In this document: positions 36,541 through 45,352 of the stretch, in pieces
Numbering within the stretch: position 1 is the first letter of the stretch
How the letters are laid out: each line of letters begins with the position of its first letter
Origin: UTCHB3 sp964625575
GTDB taxonomy: Bacteria > Bacteroidota > Ignavibacteria > Ignavibacteriales > Ignavibacteriaceae
Length of the DNA stretch: 64,000 bases
Reading direction: 5' to 3'
Assembly: GCA_964625575.1 (NCBI GenBank)
Contig: CAZVBQ010000002.1
Coordinates: 1 to 64,000, forward strand
The notes under the pieces: generated by a model
Databases searched by the model: none
What the model was told of the DNA's origin: nothing
Seen by the model: the letters and a program-made list of their open reading frames with translations, nothing else
Made by a program: the position numbers and the translations under genes

Positions 36541-37200
36541 TTAATCAACCTTCTTCCCCCTGATGTTGTAGCACCCTGTGTCGTTTTTGTCGCAAAGCTC
36601 AACAATAAACCAGGCTATATTGGAATAAAAACTTTCCCCCGCTTCAGCCACTTTCGCGGCGGCATTTCTGGCATCATCAAACCTGCCGGCACGGCGGGAG
36701 GTATCGGCGAGGACCAAATAACCTGCCAAGGGACCCTCCGAAGAGATCATCTGAGGGCCACTGCCATTTTCGTTCACCAAGTCAAGAAATATTTCCCTCG
36801 CCCTTTTCGCTTCCGCCGTATCACCCTGGTCATCACACGCCCATGAGGCATACCGGATGAAACTAAGCGCGGAATTGGTTTCCCCTTCCTTCAACGCGAT
36901 AAGATGCGCGGTCCAGAAAGTCTCAGCCAGTTCCCTGAAATTCTCAGCATCATGTGTCGATCTGAATTCAGCGCTACGGAAATAGTTCAGCGTATTATCA
37001 TTCAGCCAAGTGATATCCGGGGTGGCAATTCCGCATTTCTCGCAACTTTGCACCCAATAGATCATTGTTCTTCGCTGCATTTCGGGTGGACGGCCGTCGA
37101 GATCCGGCGAGCCAAAGGCATTCGTGCTTCCGATGTTATAAATGGTGTTTTCGTGTCCACAGTTCGCGCATTCGATCTCTCTGTGATAAATGGTTGTCAT
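36541..37200 (-). CDS. DUF2225-like zinc-ribbon protein
   Basis: I moved the start to 37200, which has GGAGAGG upstream; the longer open frame covers low-quality sequence. The 219-residue product has two Cys pairs (ECANCG, Cys11/14; SCEKCG, Cys53/56) flanking GSPDLDGRPPEMQRRT, the hallmark of DUF2225 proteins, then helical TPR-like repeats (NFRELAETFWTAHLIALK, AAKVAEAGESFYSNIAWFI). The molecular function of the family is not established to my knowledge. It lies between the R-M genes and the ATPase cassette. Confidence 0.75.
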   Translation of the reverse strand: MTTIYHREIECANCGHENTIYNIGSTNAFGSPDLDGRPPEMQRRTMIYWVQSCEKCGIATPDITWLNDNTLNYFRSAEFRSTHDAENFRELAETFWTAHLIALKEGETNSALSFIRYASWACDDQGDTAEAKRAREIFLDLVNENGSGPQMISSEGPLAGYLVLADTSRRAGRFDDARNAAAKVAEAGESFYSNIAWFIVELCDKNDTGCYNIRGKKVD

Positions 37201-37270
37201 GGTTTTCCTCTCCTTAATTGGATATTTATAAGATAGAGTGGGAATATTACCATTTTTCCGGAAAATTATT

Positions 37271-37346
37271 TTGAACACGATACGAAAGATGAGGAAAGAT
37301 GTTAAGGATATGACCGAAATCTGTCTTGAACATGATTTACAGGATT
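37271..37346 (+). repeat. Left 76-bp inverted repeat flanking the ATPase gene
   Basis: It starts TTGAACACGATACGAAAGAT and ends CTTGAACATGATTTACAGG. The reverse complement at 38906-38981 has the same length, an identical first 20 bases and 24 of 25 identical last bases; the middle is variable. Confidence 0.75.
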
Positions 37347-37425
37347 GGAAATGATAAACAGGATAGCCCGCGTTCTTGCACTCCCCAGTCATCGTCCGGG
37401 CTTTAGTGGGTCAATTTCTAAATTT

Positions 37426-37505
37426 TGTCACCCAAGTGACAATTTTTTGCCGAATTTTGTCAATTGAGTGACAAATTTTGGTTAAATTTTGTCAGTGTAA
37501 TGACA
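37426..37505. promoter_or_regulatory. Three palindromic operator-like sites, TGTCA-N6-TGACA, at exact 32-bp spacing
   Basis: Sites at 37426-37441, 37458-37473 and 37490-37505, each flanked by AATTTT on both sides. The N6 centres differ (CCCAAG, ATTGAG, GTGTAA), so the half-sites are what is conserved. The third site ends 18 bases before the ATG of the ATPase gene. Three turns of DNA per step puts all sites on one helix face, which suits a cooperative dimeric repressor. Confidence 0.7.
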
Positions 37506-37523
37506 ATTTTTAGGATTTTCCCT

Positions 37524-38654
37524 ATGATCAAGAGAATTTTAACAGAAAAGATCACCGCTAACCTCTTTCGAGGAAAGGTGATAATCGTTTATGGAGCCAG
37601 GCAGGTTGGCAAAACCACACTTGTGAAAGATATTGTTTCCGGGTTCGGAGATGACGGAGCTTACTATAACTGCGAACTCTTCTCGGTTCAGTCCGCGCTC
37701 TCCATACCGGAAGCTGACAGACTCAGGAGTTACTTTGGCGATAAAAAAGTGATCGTTCTCGATGAGGCTCAGGTTATCCCGAATATCGGGAAGATCCTAA
37801 AGATATTTGCCGATGAACTTCCCGGGATTCAGGTGATCGCGACAGGTTCCTCAAGTTTCGATATGGCCAACAAGATCAGCGAGCCACTCACCGGAAGGGC
37901 TGTAAGATTCACTCTTTTCCCCCTCTCGATTCAGGAGATATCTCAACATTATGGAAGGTTAAGCGTCGAAACCGCGACCGAAAGGATAATGAGTCTCGGA
38001 GCTTATCCTGAAGTCTACACTTCCGGCGGAGAAATATCAATCGAGCGGATAAACGAGATCGCGTCAAACTATCTTTTCAAGGATATTCTGATGCTCGAAA
38101 ACATAAAAAAATCGGAAGTGTTGAAGAACCTGTTGATCAGTCTTGCTCTTCAGATTGGGAGCCAGGTTTCTTATCACGAACTTGCCTCAAAGCTGGGAAT
38201 CAACAAACTAACTGTTCAGAAGTACATTGACATCCTCGAGCAATCATTTATTGTGTTCAGACTCTATTCATTCTCCCGTAACCTGCGGAACGAGCTCTCG
38301 AAATCTCTGAAAATTTATTTTTATGATCTTGGGATCAGGAACGCGCTGATTCGGAATTTCAACCCGCCTGAAATCAGGGATGACAAGAGCAGGCTCTGGG
38401 AAAATTTCTGTCTGGCAGAGAGAATGAAGTTTATCCACTATTCCGGCACTCTGGTTAATTCATATTTTTGGCGGACCTACGAACAAAAAGAGATCGATTA
38501 TGTAGAGGAAAGTGGTGGCAAAATCACAGGGTACGAGTTCAAATACTCGCCTAAGGCTAAAACAACCCCGAACAAGGTATTTCAAGAAACCTATAATGCC
38601 GAAATAAAAGTGATCAGCAGGGAGAATTACACGGAATTTATGCTTCCGAGGTGA
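37524..38654 (+). CDS. AAA ATPase with C-terminal DUF4143 domain
   Basis: The start at 37524 is preferred because the upstream part of the open frame overlaps the palindromic operators and opens with TTG. The 376-residue protein has Walker A GARQVGKTT (24-32), Walker B KVIVLDEAQ (about 76-84), a sensor ATGSSSFDM, and the DUF4143 part with a small winged helix (VSYHELASKLGINKLTVQ) and a nuclease-like end (WRTYEQKEIDYVEESGGK, GYEFKYSP) that has the E..D..E.K look of the PD-(D/E)xK fold. Such proteins are very common in accessory DNA; their role is not settled. Operators in front and repeats on both sides suggest a self-regulated mobile cassette. Confidence 0.85.
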   Translation: MIKRILTEKITANLFRGKVIIVYGARQVGKTTLVKDIVSGFGDDGAYYNCELFSVQSALSIPEADRLRSYFGDKKVIVLDEAQVIPNIGKILKIFADELPGIQVIATGSSSFDMANKISEPLTGRAVRFTLFPLSIQEISQHYGRLSVETATERIMSLGAYPEVYTSGGEISIERINEIASNYLFKDILMLENIKKSEVLKNLLISLALQIGSQVSYHELASKLGINKLTVQKYIDILEQSFIVFRLYSFSRNLRNELSKSLKIYFYDLGIRNALIRNFNPPEIRDDKSRLWENFCLAERMKFIHYSGTLVNSYFWRTYEQKEIDYVEESGGKITGYEFKYSPKAKTTPNKVFQETYNAEIKVISRENYTEFMLPR

Positions 38655-38815
38655 AATTTATTTGCCCCCCAAAACCCTATTATGCAATCTATGGCATGCT
38701 ACATCCCCGGTGGCCTTGATATGTTCGATCCTTCAGGTGTCTTCCTGAATGATGGAGAGGGCTTTTATTTGACGTTTAATAAAAGGAAAATCAGGTTACG
38801 ATAATCCTTTCTTTC

Positions 38816-38861
38816 CTTACTGTCCCTTCTATCCTTACTGTCCCTTCTATCCTTACTGTCC
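38816..38861. repeat. Tandem 18-bp repeat CTTACTGTCCCTTCTATC, about 2.5 copies
   Basis: Direct repeats within the 392-base gap 38655-39046. The rest of the gap holds a 40-codon ORF (38682-38804, not recognised), the right inverted repeat and AATCCTGTTAATC units. Confidence 0.75.
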
Positions 38862-38905
38862 CCCTAACGGGGAACGGATCGCCACAATTCCTGTTAATCC
38901 CCCAA

Positions 38906-38981
38906 AATCCTGTTAATCATGTTCAAGACAATCCATAGGAAATATCTTTCATATCTTTCACATCTTTCGTATCGTGTTCAA
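38906..38981 (-). repeat. Right 76-bp inverted repeat flanking the ATPase gene
   Basis: Reverse complement partner of 37271-37346 (see there). The pair encloses 1.56 kb with the three operators and the ATPase gene. Confidence 0.75.
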
Positions 38982-39046
38982 GACAACACCCGCAACAATT
39001 GCATGGAATTCATTAAATTGCCCAATCTCAAAACATAGATTCTGAA

Positions 39047-39277
39047 ATGAAGATATCACAGTTTTCGCCGCATATATTCTGGTCATACGACAAAACCAAA
39101 GAGCTTCCTGATGATTTGGTGATCGAGCAGGTTCTGTTTAATGGCGAGATAGAGGATATCGAACTGCTTTTCAAGTTATACAGCGACCAAGAAATTGAAA
39201 GAGTTGTCAGCCGTTACGAAAAAGAAGGAAAACGTGAGAAACGCACAAATTTCGTAAGGATGATGTACTTAAGTTGA
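39047..39277 (+). CDS. DUF6922-like small protein
   Basis: The 76-residue protein (FSPHIFWSYDKTKELPDD, then VIEQVLFNGEIEDIELLFKL) has the outline of the DUF6922 family, small helical proteins often encoded next to an AbiEii-type nucleotidyltransferase toxin. No nucleotidyltransferase is present nearby, so if it is an antitoxin it is an orphan. The family call is by pattern only. It sits just outside the right inverted repeat of the ATPase cassette. Confidence 0.5.
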   Translation: MKISQFSPHIFWSYDKTKELPDDLVIEQVLFNGEIEDIELLFKLYSDQEIERVVSRYEKEGKREKRTNFVRMMYLS

Positions 39278-39400
39278 TTCACCGATCTCCAAATCCCAGA
39301 TCCCAAACCCCAAACACCAACAAAAAAACAATTTCACTTTTATTAATTAATAACCTATATTTCAGCACACTTTTTACAGGCATCTTAACAGAGGTTTTCT

Positions 39401-40121
39401 ATGAAAAGATTTGCCGTGCTGTTCTTCATTTGTTCAGTTTCTCTTCTTCACGCCCAGGGTGAGATCGGGGTCTACGCCGGATTCGGTTATGGGGGTACTT
39501 TCGTCTCTTCTGCCGGAATCGACGGTTTCGTTTCTGAATACAATTCTCAACGCTCACAGATACTTACGAAGAAAATGGAATCCCCTTCCATGTTCAAGGG
39601 TTTTTCATTTTTTTAGCGGAATGTTTGCCTCCAATCTTCTGCTCGAACTTGGTGTTTTCAACACATACGCTACCATGTCAGCCGAGGCCGACCCCGCGAA
39701 GGTCACTCCCGGCACCATTTCCAAAAGGGAGATAGAGCTCGGTTATTCCTCATTTTACCTGGCACTCGGCCTGGTTATGGGTGTTGATGTGCTGCGCTTC
39801 GGACCTTATCTTGAACTGCCCATCGCCAGCCTGAAATACAAAACCACAACTGCTTACAGTAAAGATACAGATGACAAAATTGATACTTATTTAGGCCTTA
39901 GCCCGGGCCTCATCCTGATTATCGGCAATCCCGGAGAAACCGGGGTGTTCGCTACCGTCAGAGCAACTTACACTTTCGGACTGGGCGACAACGAATGGGG
40001 ACCCCTCTACTATGCCTCCCAGACAAAAATTGATGGCATGGTGATTCCAACCGGCATGAAAGGTTCATTCGGAGGGTTCGGCATCCGTGCCACACTGAGT
40101 GGTACTATTGGTTGTCTGTGA
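39401..40121 (+). pseudogene. Outer-membrane barrel protein, frameshifted in a T7 run
   Basis: The first frame (39401-39616) gives a signal peptide and 71 residues ending ILTKKMESPSMFKGFSFF; it stops in TTTTTTTAG near 39609-39617. The second frame continues from SGMFASNLLLELGVF to the stop at 40121. Removing one T joins them into a protein of about 239 residues. The intact paralogue at 46202-46885 aligns through the break (ILTKKMEPLGTMTGWSFDLG) and ends in the same KGSFGGFSIR pattern, which proves the two frames are one gene. It may be a true pseudogene, phase-variable, or a sequencing error. Confidence 0.85.
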
Positions 40122-40198
40122 TGCGTTTTGAGTTGCCCGCCTGCCCCTTTGGGGTTGCGAGTAGTGAGTGGCGAGTAGTGAGAATTTGACTACAGGAA

Positions 40199-40292
40199 TT
40201 TCCACAGGAAGAATAGAAGAATAAAAGGAATACAAGAGGTTTGACAGAATTTCCTCCTTCTGTTCCTTCTATTCTTTGGTTCTTACTGTAAG
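40199..40292. repeat. Long imperfect inverted repeat, copy A
   Basis: TTTCCACAGGAAGAATAGAAG and downstream CTTCTATTC with TCTTACTGTAAG form the arms. Copies B and C are at 42287-42386 and 52337-52417. The remainder of the gap 40122-40587 holds GCGAGTAGTGAGTGGCGAG, ATCCGTGAAATCCGCG and CCAATCCGCC type low-complexity units (40323-40510), with no gene. Confidence 0.7.
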
Positions 40293-40587
40293 AAAACCCA
40301 AAGTATTGAAACCCCTGCCGTTGGTTATCGAAATCCGCGTAAATCAGTCTGATCAGCGTGTATCCGTGTCCTAAGAATCCGTGAAATCCGCGTTAAATCC
40401 TGTCCATCCGTGTAACCTTTTTAAATCCTTTGCGAACTTAGCGGTTTATTTTTTTCAGCCTTCGCCTCCCCTCCAAATCCCAATCCGCCTTTGGCGGACC
40501 AAACACCCCATCCCCCTTCTCGCTTTGTACTAAAAATTATTATATGTATGTTTGAAGACGGGAAAAATTCTTATTCAAGGAAATGAA

Positions 40588-42285
40588 ATGGATATATACG
40601 GAAAAAAAGTACTCGTACTTGGTGGCTGGGGGCTGGTCGGCAAGGCCATAACCCGTCGCCTGATGTTGGAAAAACCCTCAGGGTTGATCATTACCTCTCT
40701 AAAAGAGAGCGAAGCCAAAGACGAAGTTGAATATCTTAAAAAAACATACCCCGGCATGCCGGAAAATTTCTTTGTTCCATGGTGGGGCAACGTCCTCGTA
40801 AGACACGAATTCAAAGATTTGTCGCGTCCCGAAATGCTGGCCGATCCCGGAAGACGCCGCGTTGTTATCGATGACGTGATGGATGACCTCACCGATGATG
40901 TGCTCTCAGCACAGGCACTCTACAAACTGCTCGAAGAACATAAACCCGACATAATCATAGATTGTATAAACACTGCCACGGGCATAGCCTATCAGGATAT
41001 TTTCTCAGCCTATAAAAACTTGAAAAAAGTGCTCTACAACAGCTCTTCGCATGGTGAAATGGTGGCTGAGGTCGAAAAACTCGTCGCCGCGCTCTATATC
41101 CCTCAGCTTATCAGGCACATTCAGGTGCTCTATAACTCGATGCACAAATTCGATACACAGGTATATCTGAAGATCGGTACCTCCGGAACGGGTGGAATGG
41201 GTCTTAACATCCCGTACACACACAGTGAAGAGAGACCGTCGAGGGTGCTTTTAAGTAAGTCAGCGATCGCGGGCGCGCACACTCTTCTCCTCTTCCTGAT
41301 GGCGAGAACCCCCGACAGCGCGATCACCAAAGAGATCAAGCCGGCGGCTGCCATTGCGTGGAAAAAAATCGAGTTCGGTACGATCAAAAAAGGCGGCAAG
41401 GAAGTGGATATCTACGACATTCCACTTGATGCCGCGATCCAACTCGAAGGAACGATCCACAAAACATTTGACAGGTCGCTCGAGAAAAAAGGCGTTCTCC
41501 GCTCGGTTTACATCGATACGGGCGAAAACGGCATCTTCTCAAGAGGAGAGTTTGAAGCCATCACCGCCCAAAAGCAGATGGAGTTCGTTACCCCGGAAGA
41601 GATCGCCAACAACGCTGTTTTCGAGATCATGGGCGGCAACACCGGTCACGATATCATCAACGCGCTTGACAACGCCAACATGCAACCTTCTTACCGGGCC
41701 GGATTCATGCAGCACCTCGCCGTGCAGAAGCTCGCTAAACTTGAGGAGCAGCACGGGGTGGCATCAGTGGCTTTCGAAATGCTGGGACCCCCGCGCCTCT
41801 CGAAACTGCTGTTCGAGATCGAAATGCTTAAACGCACCTGCGGCGGTATGAAGCAGATTATCAGTAAGTCCCCTGAAGAGCTCTCGAAGCTCTGCACTGA
41901 TTATCTGATGGGCGACGACAAGTTCAGAAATGAGGCGATCTCTGTCGGAATCCCCGTTCTGATGCCTGACGGCAAGAACCTTCTCCGCGGTCAGTTGATG
42001 AAAATACCCGTTTTCGGAGCTGAAACCGAGCTCGAGATAAACCCTGAAAACATTGAAAAATGGGCAGACGCTGGCTGGATCGATCTAAGAGCCCAAAACT
42101 GGGAGCTCTGGATCAGTCGCCTTAACGCCCTGATAGAAGAAGCCGAATTGATACCTGAAGATGATACCAGTTCGCTGCACGTACGCACGCGCCAATACTG
42201 GAACTACTTCGAGACCATCGATGTCGGCAAGGTTGTTTCCTGGATCTTCATCCGTGAAGAAAAAGGCAACCGCATGAAAGACTGA
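40588..42285 (+). CDS. NAD(P)-dependent short-chain dehydrogenase/epimerase-like protein
   Basis: The start at 40588 follows AAGGAAATGAA. The 565-residue product has an N-terminal Rossmann fold (VLVLGGWGLVGKAITRRL, Gly-rich loop at about 12-20), then PDIIIDCINTATG and VLYNSSSHGEM in positions like those of extended SDR enzymes. The long C-terminal half (about 250-565) is not recognised; it contains FSRGEFEAITAQKQMEFVTP and LHVRTRQYWNYF. The substrate is unknown. It is longer than ordinary epimerases (about 320 residues), so a distinct family is likely. It is a single gene. Confidence 0.65.
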   Translation: MDIYGKKVLVLGGWGLVGKAITRRLMLEKPSGLIITSLKESEAKDEVEYLKKTYPGMPENFFVPWWGNVLVRHEFKDLSRPEMLADPGRRRVVIDDVMDDLTDDVLSAQALYKLLEEHKPDIIIDCINTATGIAYQDIFSAYKNLKKVLYNSSSHGEMVAEVEKLVAALYIPQLIRHIQVLYNSMHKFDTQVYLKIGTSGTGGMGLNIPYTHSEERPSRVLLSKSAIAGAHTLLLFLMARTPDSAITKEIKPAAAIAWKKIEFGTIKKGGKEVDIYDIPLDAAIQLEGTIHKTFDRSLEKKGVLRSVYIDTGENGIFSRGEFEAITAQKQMEFVTPEEIANNAVFEIMGGNTGHDIINALDNANMQPSYRAGFMQHLAVQKLAKLEEQHGVASVAFEMLGPPRLSKLLFEIEMLKRTCGGMKQIISKSPEELSKLCTDYLMGDDKFRNEAISVGIPVLMPDGKNLLRGQLMKIPVFGAETELEINPENIEKWADAGWIDLRAQNWELWISRLNALIEEAELIPEDDTSSLHVRTRQYWNYFETIDVGKVVSWIFIREEKGNRMKD

Positions 42286-42286
42286 T

Positions 42287-42386
42287 TTCCTCACAGGAAG
42301 CATAAAAGCATAGAAGTTATAAAAGGAATAGAAAGTTGGTGAAAACCTTCTTCTATTCCTTTTATTCTTTTATTCTTCCTGTGAAA
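42287..42386. repeat. Long imperfect inverted repeat, copy B
   Basis: TCACAGGAAG...GGAATAGAA and TTCTATTCC...CTTCCTGTGA are complementary arms of a 100-base element starting two bases after the upstream stop codon. It could act as a terminator or a REP-like element. Confidence 0.75.
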
Positions 42387-42423
42387 GAATTTAAATTGCA
42401 TCTCCAACAAAAAATTTCAAGGT

Positions 42424-44307
42424 ATGACCAGAATTACAGTTTTTATCGGATTATTCCTCTCGTTTACCACGCTTAAAGCGCAGGAAGTGCCGGCTTCTCT
42501 CACAAACATTCACTACGACTCAGAAAAGAAGCTCTACTGGTTTCAGGATGGCGAACGGAAGTTGTGGGAGCAGCCACGGAAGGCCCGGTTCACCGTCGAT
42601 CAGTTCATAAATGGAATATCCGGAACTGAAAACGGCCTCGCTTTCGACTTCGGCGACACTTCCCTTAACGGCACGCTTTACTACGGACTTATCCCCTACG
42701 GCGACGGCAAATATCCCCTGCCGGTCTGGTTCAACCGGAGCTTAAAAATAGTAAAAGGTTTGGTGGAAGTGGATATCCGGAAAACATTCTCGGGCACGTA
42801 CGACATGACCGGCTGGGGCGAAAAAGGATTCAGCGTTCTTGGATACCGCGTCACCACGGGGGATGGAACGATGATCTACGACGGAAAGATCGAGTTCGCG
42901 GCAGGAGAAAAATTCCGCGCCATGCCGACTGTTATTGACGGACCTTTTATCGATCAGGTGACTGAAAACTCTGCGGTTATCTCCTTTATAACAAATTACG
43001 ACTGCGAGCCCACGGTAACAGCCGGAGGTAATGAGTACAAATTGGACAAAGGGAAGAAACACGAACTGCACATCTCCGGACTGAAGCCCGAAACTGACTA
43101 CACATACACCGTAAAAGTTGCCGGCACGCTCCATGAACATGCGTTCCGCACCTCTCCGGTGAAGGGAAGCGATAAAAAGTTTACATTTGCTTATGTTTCC
43201 GACTCCCGGGGTGGACTTGGCGGCGGGGAACGCGGATTCTACGGACCAAATGTTTATATCATGCGGAAGATCATGGCACTCTCCGCGTATAAAAACGTCG
43301 ATTTTATGCAGTTTACAGGCGATCTGATCAACGGATATGCCAATGACCTGGAAGATAACCGCCTTCAATTCAGAAACTGGAAGAATGCCGTTCAACCCTT
43401 TGCCGCAAATTTCCCAATCTACGAAACAATGGGTAATCATGAAGGGCTTCACACGAGATTCGCTGACCCCGATAGCCCCAGCCGTTGGTTGAGAGTTGAC
43501 AAGTTCCCTTACGATGCCGTATCCGCTGAAAAGGTTTTCGCCGATGAGTTCGTTAATCCTGTCGATCCAATCCTTCTTTCAGAAGACGGCTCCATTTATG
43601 ACCCCTCGAAGGAGACAACAGATTTCCCTTCCTATGCTGAGAACGCGTACCACTTCACCTACGGAAACAGCGCGATGATCGTTCTGAACTCAAACTACTG
43701 GTTCGGACCCGATGTAAGAAAAGAAAAAGGCATTTCGGGCAATCCGCACGCGTATATCATGGATAACCAGTTCGACTGGCTCAAGGCGATGGTACACTTC
43801 TATGAGAGCGACACTTCGATAAAGCACATTTTTATCACCTGCCACACCCCGGTGTTCCCCAACGGCGGACACTCCGGTGACGACATGTGGTACTCGGGCA
43901 AGAACGACGTAAGACCACGAATTGCAGGCAAGGAGAGCGAATTCGGCATAATTGAACGTCGCGATCAGATACTCGAAGTGCTGGTTAACAAGTCGAAAAA
44001 GGTGCGCGCGGTCCTCACCGGAGATGAGCATAACTACAACCACCTCGTCATCAATCCCGAAATGGAGATATACCCGGCGAACTGGGATAAACCAAAGATC
44101 ACCCTGAAACGCACAATCTACCAGATCAACAACGGTGCCGCGGGCGCACCCTACTACGCCCAGGAAAAACTCCCCTGGAGCAAATATTGCAAGTCATTCA
44201 CCACCCGCAACGCCCTCGTCTTCATCACCGTCGATGGCGACAAAGTTGAAGTGCAGACTATCAACCCTGACACCCTTGAGGAAATTGAGAGGTTTTCTAT
44301 TCAGTAG
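42424..44307 (+). CDS. Secreted metallophosphoesterase (purple-acid-phosphatase-like)
   Basis: The 627-residue protein has a signal peptide ending TLKAQ, an N-terminal beta-rich region, an FN3-like domain at about 180-240 (AVISFITNYDCEPTVTAGG, LKPETDYTYTVKV), and a calcineurin-like phosphoesterase domain from about 250. The metal-binding blocks are AYVSDSRGG, QFTGDLING, TMGNHEG, FITCHTPV and TGDEHNYNH. The FN3-then-phosphoesterase order is that of purple acid phosphatases. It should hydrolyse phosphoesters outside the cell or in the periplasm. There is no Por tail, so the periplasm is more likely. Confidence 0.85.
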   Translation: MTRITVFIGLFLSFTTLKAQEVPASLTNIHYDSEKKLYWFQDGERKLWEQPRKARFTVDQFINGISGTENGLAFDFGDTSLNGTLYYGLIPYGDGKYPLPVWFNRSLKIVKGLVEVDIRKTFSGTYDMTGWGEKGFSVLGYRVTTGDGTMIYDGKIEFAAGEKFRAMPTVIDGPFIDQVTENSAVISFITNYDCEPTVTAGGNEYKLDKGKKHELHISGLKPETDYTYTVKVAGTLHEHAFRTSPVKGSDKKFTFAYVSDSRGGLGGGERGFYGPNVYIMRKIMALSAYKNVDFMQFTGDLINGYANDLEDNRLQFRNWKNAVQPFAANFPIYETMGNHEGLHTRFADPDSPSRWLRVDKFPYDAVSAEKVFADEFVNPVDPILLSEDGSIYDPSKETTDFPSYAENAYHFTYGNSAMIVLNSNYWFGPDVRKEKGISGNPHAYIMDNQFDWLKAMVHFYESDTSIKHIFITCHTPVFPNGGHSGDDMWYSGKNDVRPRIAGKESEFGIIERRDQILEVLVNKSKKVRAVLTGDEHNYNHLVINPEMEIYPANWDKPKITLKRTIYQINNGAAGAPYYAQEKLPWSKYCKSFTTRNALVFITVDGDKVEVQTINPDTLEEIERFSIQ

Positions 44308-44325
44308 TATGGAGTGTATAGTGTG

Positions 44326-44575
44326 GAGTCCGCCTGCGGCGGATTGGGGTTTGGGGTTTAGGATTTGGGGTTTGGTTTTTTACCGCAAAGGTCGCAGAGT
44401 ACGCAAAGAAAAAGTTACACGTGCCGCAGGCATCCCTTCGGGAGATTTCACAGATAATGCACAGATTGCGCAGATGAAGAAAAAAATCCGTGAAATCAGT
44501 GTTAAATCCGATCCATCCGTGTAGCATTTTTAAAACCTTCTTCGCGTCCTTTGCGCTCTTCGCGGTTAACTACAA
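44326..44575. repeat. Cluster of low-complexity intergenic units
   Basis: GTCCGCCTGCGGCGGATTGG and GGGGTTTAGGATTTGGGG (44329-44375), CGCAGAGTACGCAAAG, CAGATAATGCACAGATTGCG, ATCCGTGAAATCAGTG and CTTTGCGCTCTTCGCGG follow one another. The gap 44308-44703 contains only these and the ferritin terminator. Confidence 0.65.
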
Positions 44576-44606
44576 CCGAAGATCACATTTAACAATTAAC
44601 ATTTAA

Positions 44607-44640
44607 AGAAAAAGGCTGCCCATCTCTGAACAGCCTTAAA
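44607..44640 (-). terminator. Terminator of the ferritin gene
   Basis: On the minus strand AAGGCTG and CAGCCTT pair, followed by TTTCTTT, 64 bases after the ferritin stop. Confidence 0.75.
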
Positions 44641-44703
44641 TTTTCATCAGTGGCAGGAAAGTTCATTTAACGACACTAACCTCTAACCACTAACCGTTAA
44701 CCA

Positions 44704-45198
44704 CTACTTCGCGGCTCTCTTCCCCATATCCCTGTCGAAGAGATAGAGTGAGTTTTTCGATTCGCCGATCATTTCGAGTTTGGTGACGAGTGCCAAGGCG
44801 TTCTCTTCCTCTTCAACCTGCTCTTCAACGAACCACTGCAGGAACTGGTTGGTTGCATGGTCTTTGAGCTCGAGAGCGAGATCAACGAGTGAGTGAATGC
44901 TGTTGGTGATGAACTGCTCGTGGGCGTAAGCGGCTTTCAGACCGTCAAGCGCGCCGTTCCACTCTGCCTGTGGTTTCTCGATCGCTTCAAGAACAACTCT
45001 TCCACCGCGTGTGTGAACGTGGCCGTAGATCTTCATCGCGTGCGCGTATTCTTCGTCTGCCTGCATATTAAAATAGGCTGCAAATCCGGTGAGATTTACT
45101 GATTCATAGTACGCAGACATGCTGAGATATAGATAAGAAGAAAAAAGCTCTTTATTGATCTGCTCGTTAAGCGCTTTTTCCATTTTAGCTGATAACAT
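44704..45198 (-). CDS. ftnA: Ferritin
   Basis: The 164-residue protein is a bacterial non-heme ferritin: INKELFSSYLYLSMSAYYES holds the first ferroxidase Glu, MQADEEYAHAMKIYGHV the Glu-x-x-His pair, and FLQWFVEEQVEEEENA the later metal ligands. It should form a 24-mer shell storing iron. The SD GAGG is seven bases from the ATG. It is monocistronic with its own terminator. No Fur box is evident directly upstream. Confidence 0.93.
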   Translation of the reverse strand: MLSAKMEKALNEQINKELFSSYLYLSMSAYYESVNLTGFAAYFNMQADEEYAHAMKIYGHVHTRGGRVVLEAIEKPQAEWNGALDGLKAAYAHEQFITNSIHSLVDLALELKDHATNQFLQWFVEEQVEEEENALALVTKLEMIGESKNSLYLFDRDMGKRAAK

Positions 45199-45352
45199 TT
45201 TAACCTCGTTTTTATTTTCTTCAAATAATGTTCTTTTAATAGTGTAATATAACTAAAAAAAAGCTCACCTCCGGCGCTCTTCTTGCCGGCACCCCATGAA
45301 ACTTTAATTGGCATCTGTCTGTAAAACAGTTAAAATGATCAAAGCGTTTCAG

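Noticed and set aside
37201..37392. N-terminal extension of the DUF2225 gene
   Set aside because: The extra 64 codons lack family similarity and partly overlap the left inverted repeat; a good SD precedes the ATG at 37200.
37420..37510. Short CRISPR-like array with 32-bp period
   Set aside because: The conserved unit is a palindrome with 6-base variable centres and only three copies, directly before a start codon; an operator cluster explains it better.
38682..38804. 40-codon ORF after the ATPase gene
   Set aside because: No SD, no recognisable motif, and surrounded by repeat DNA; not supported as a gene.
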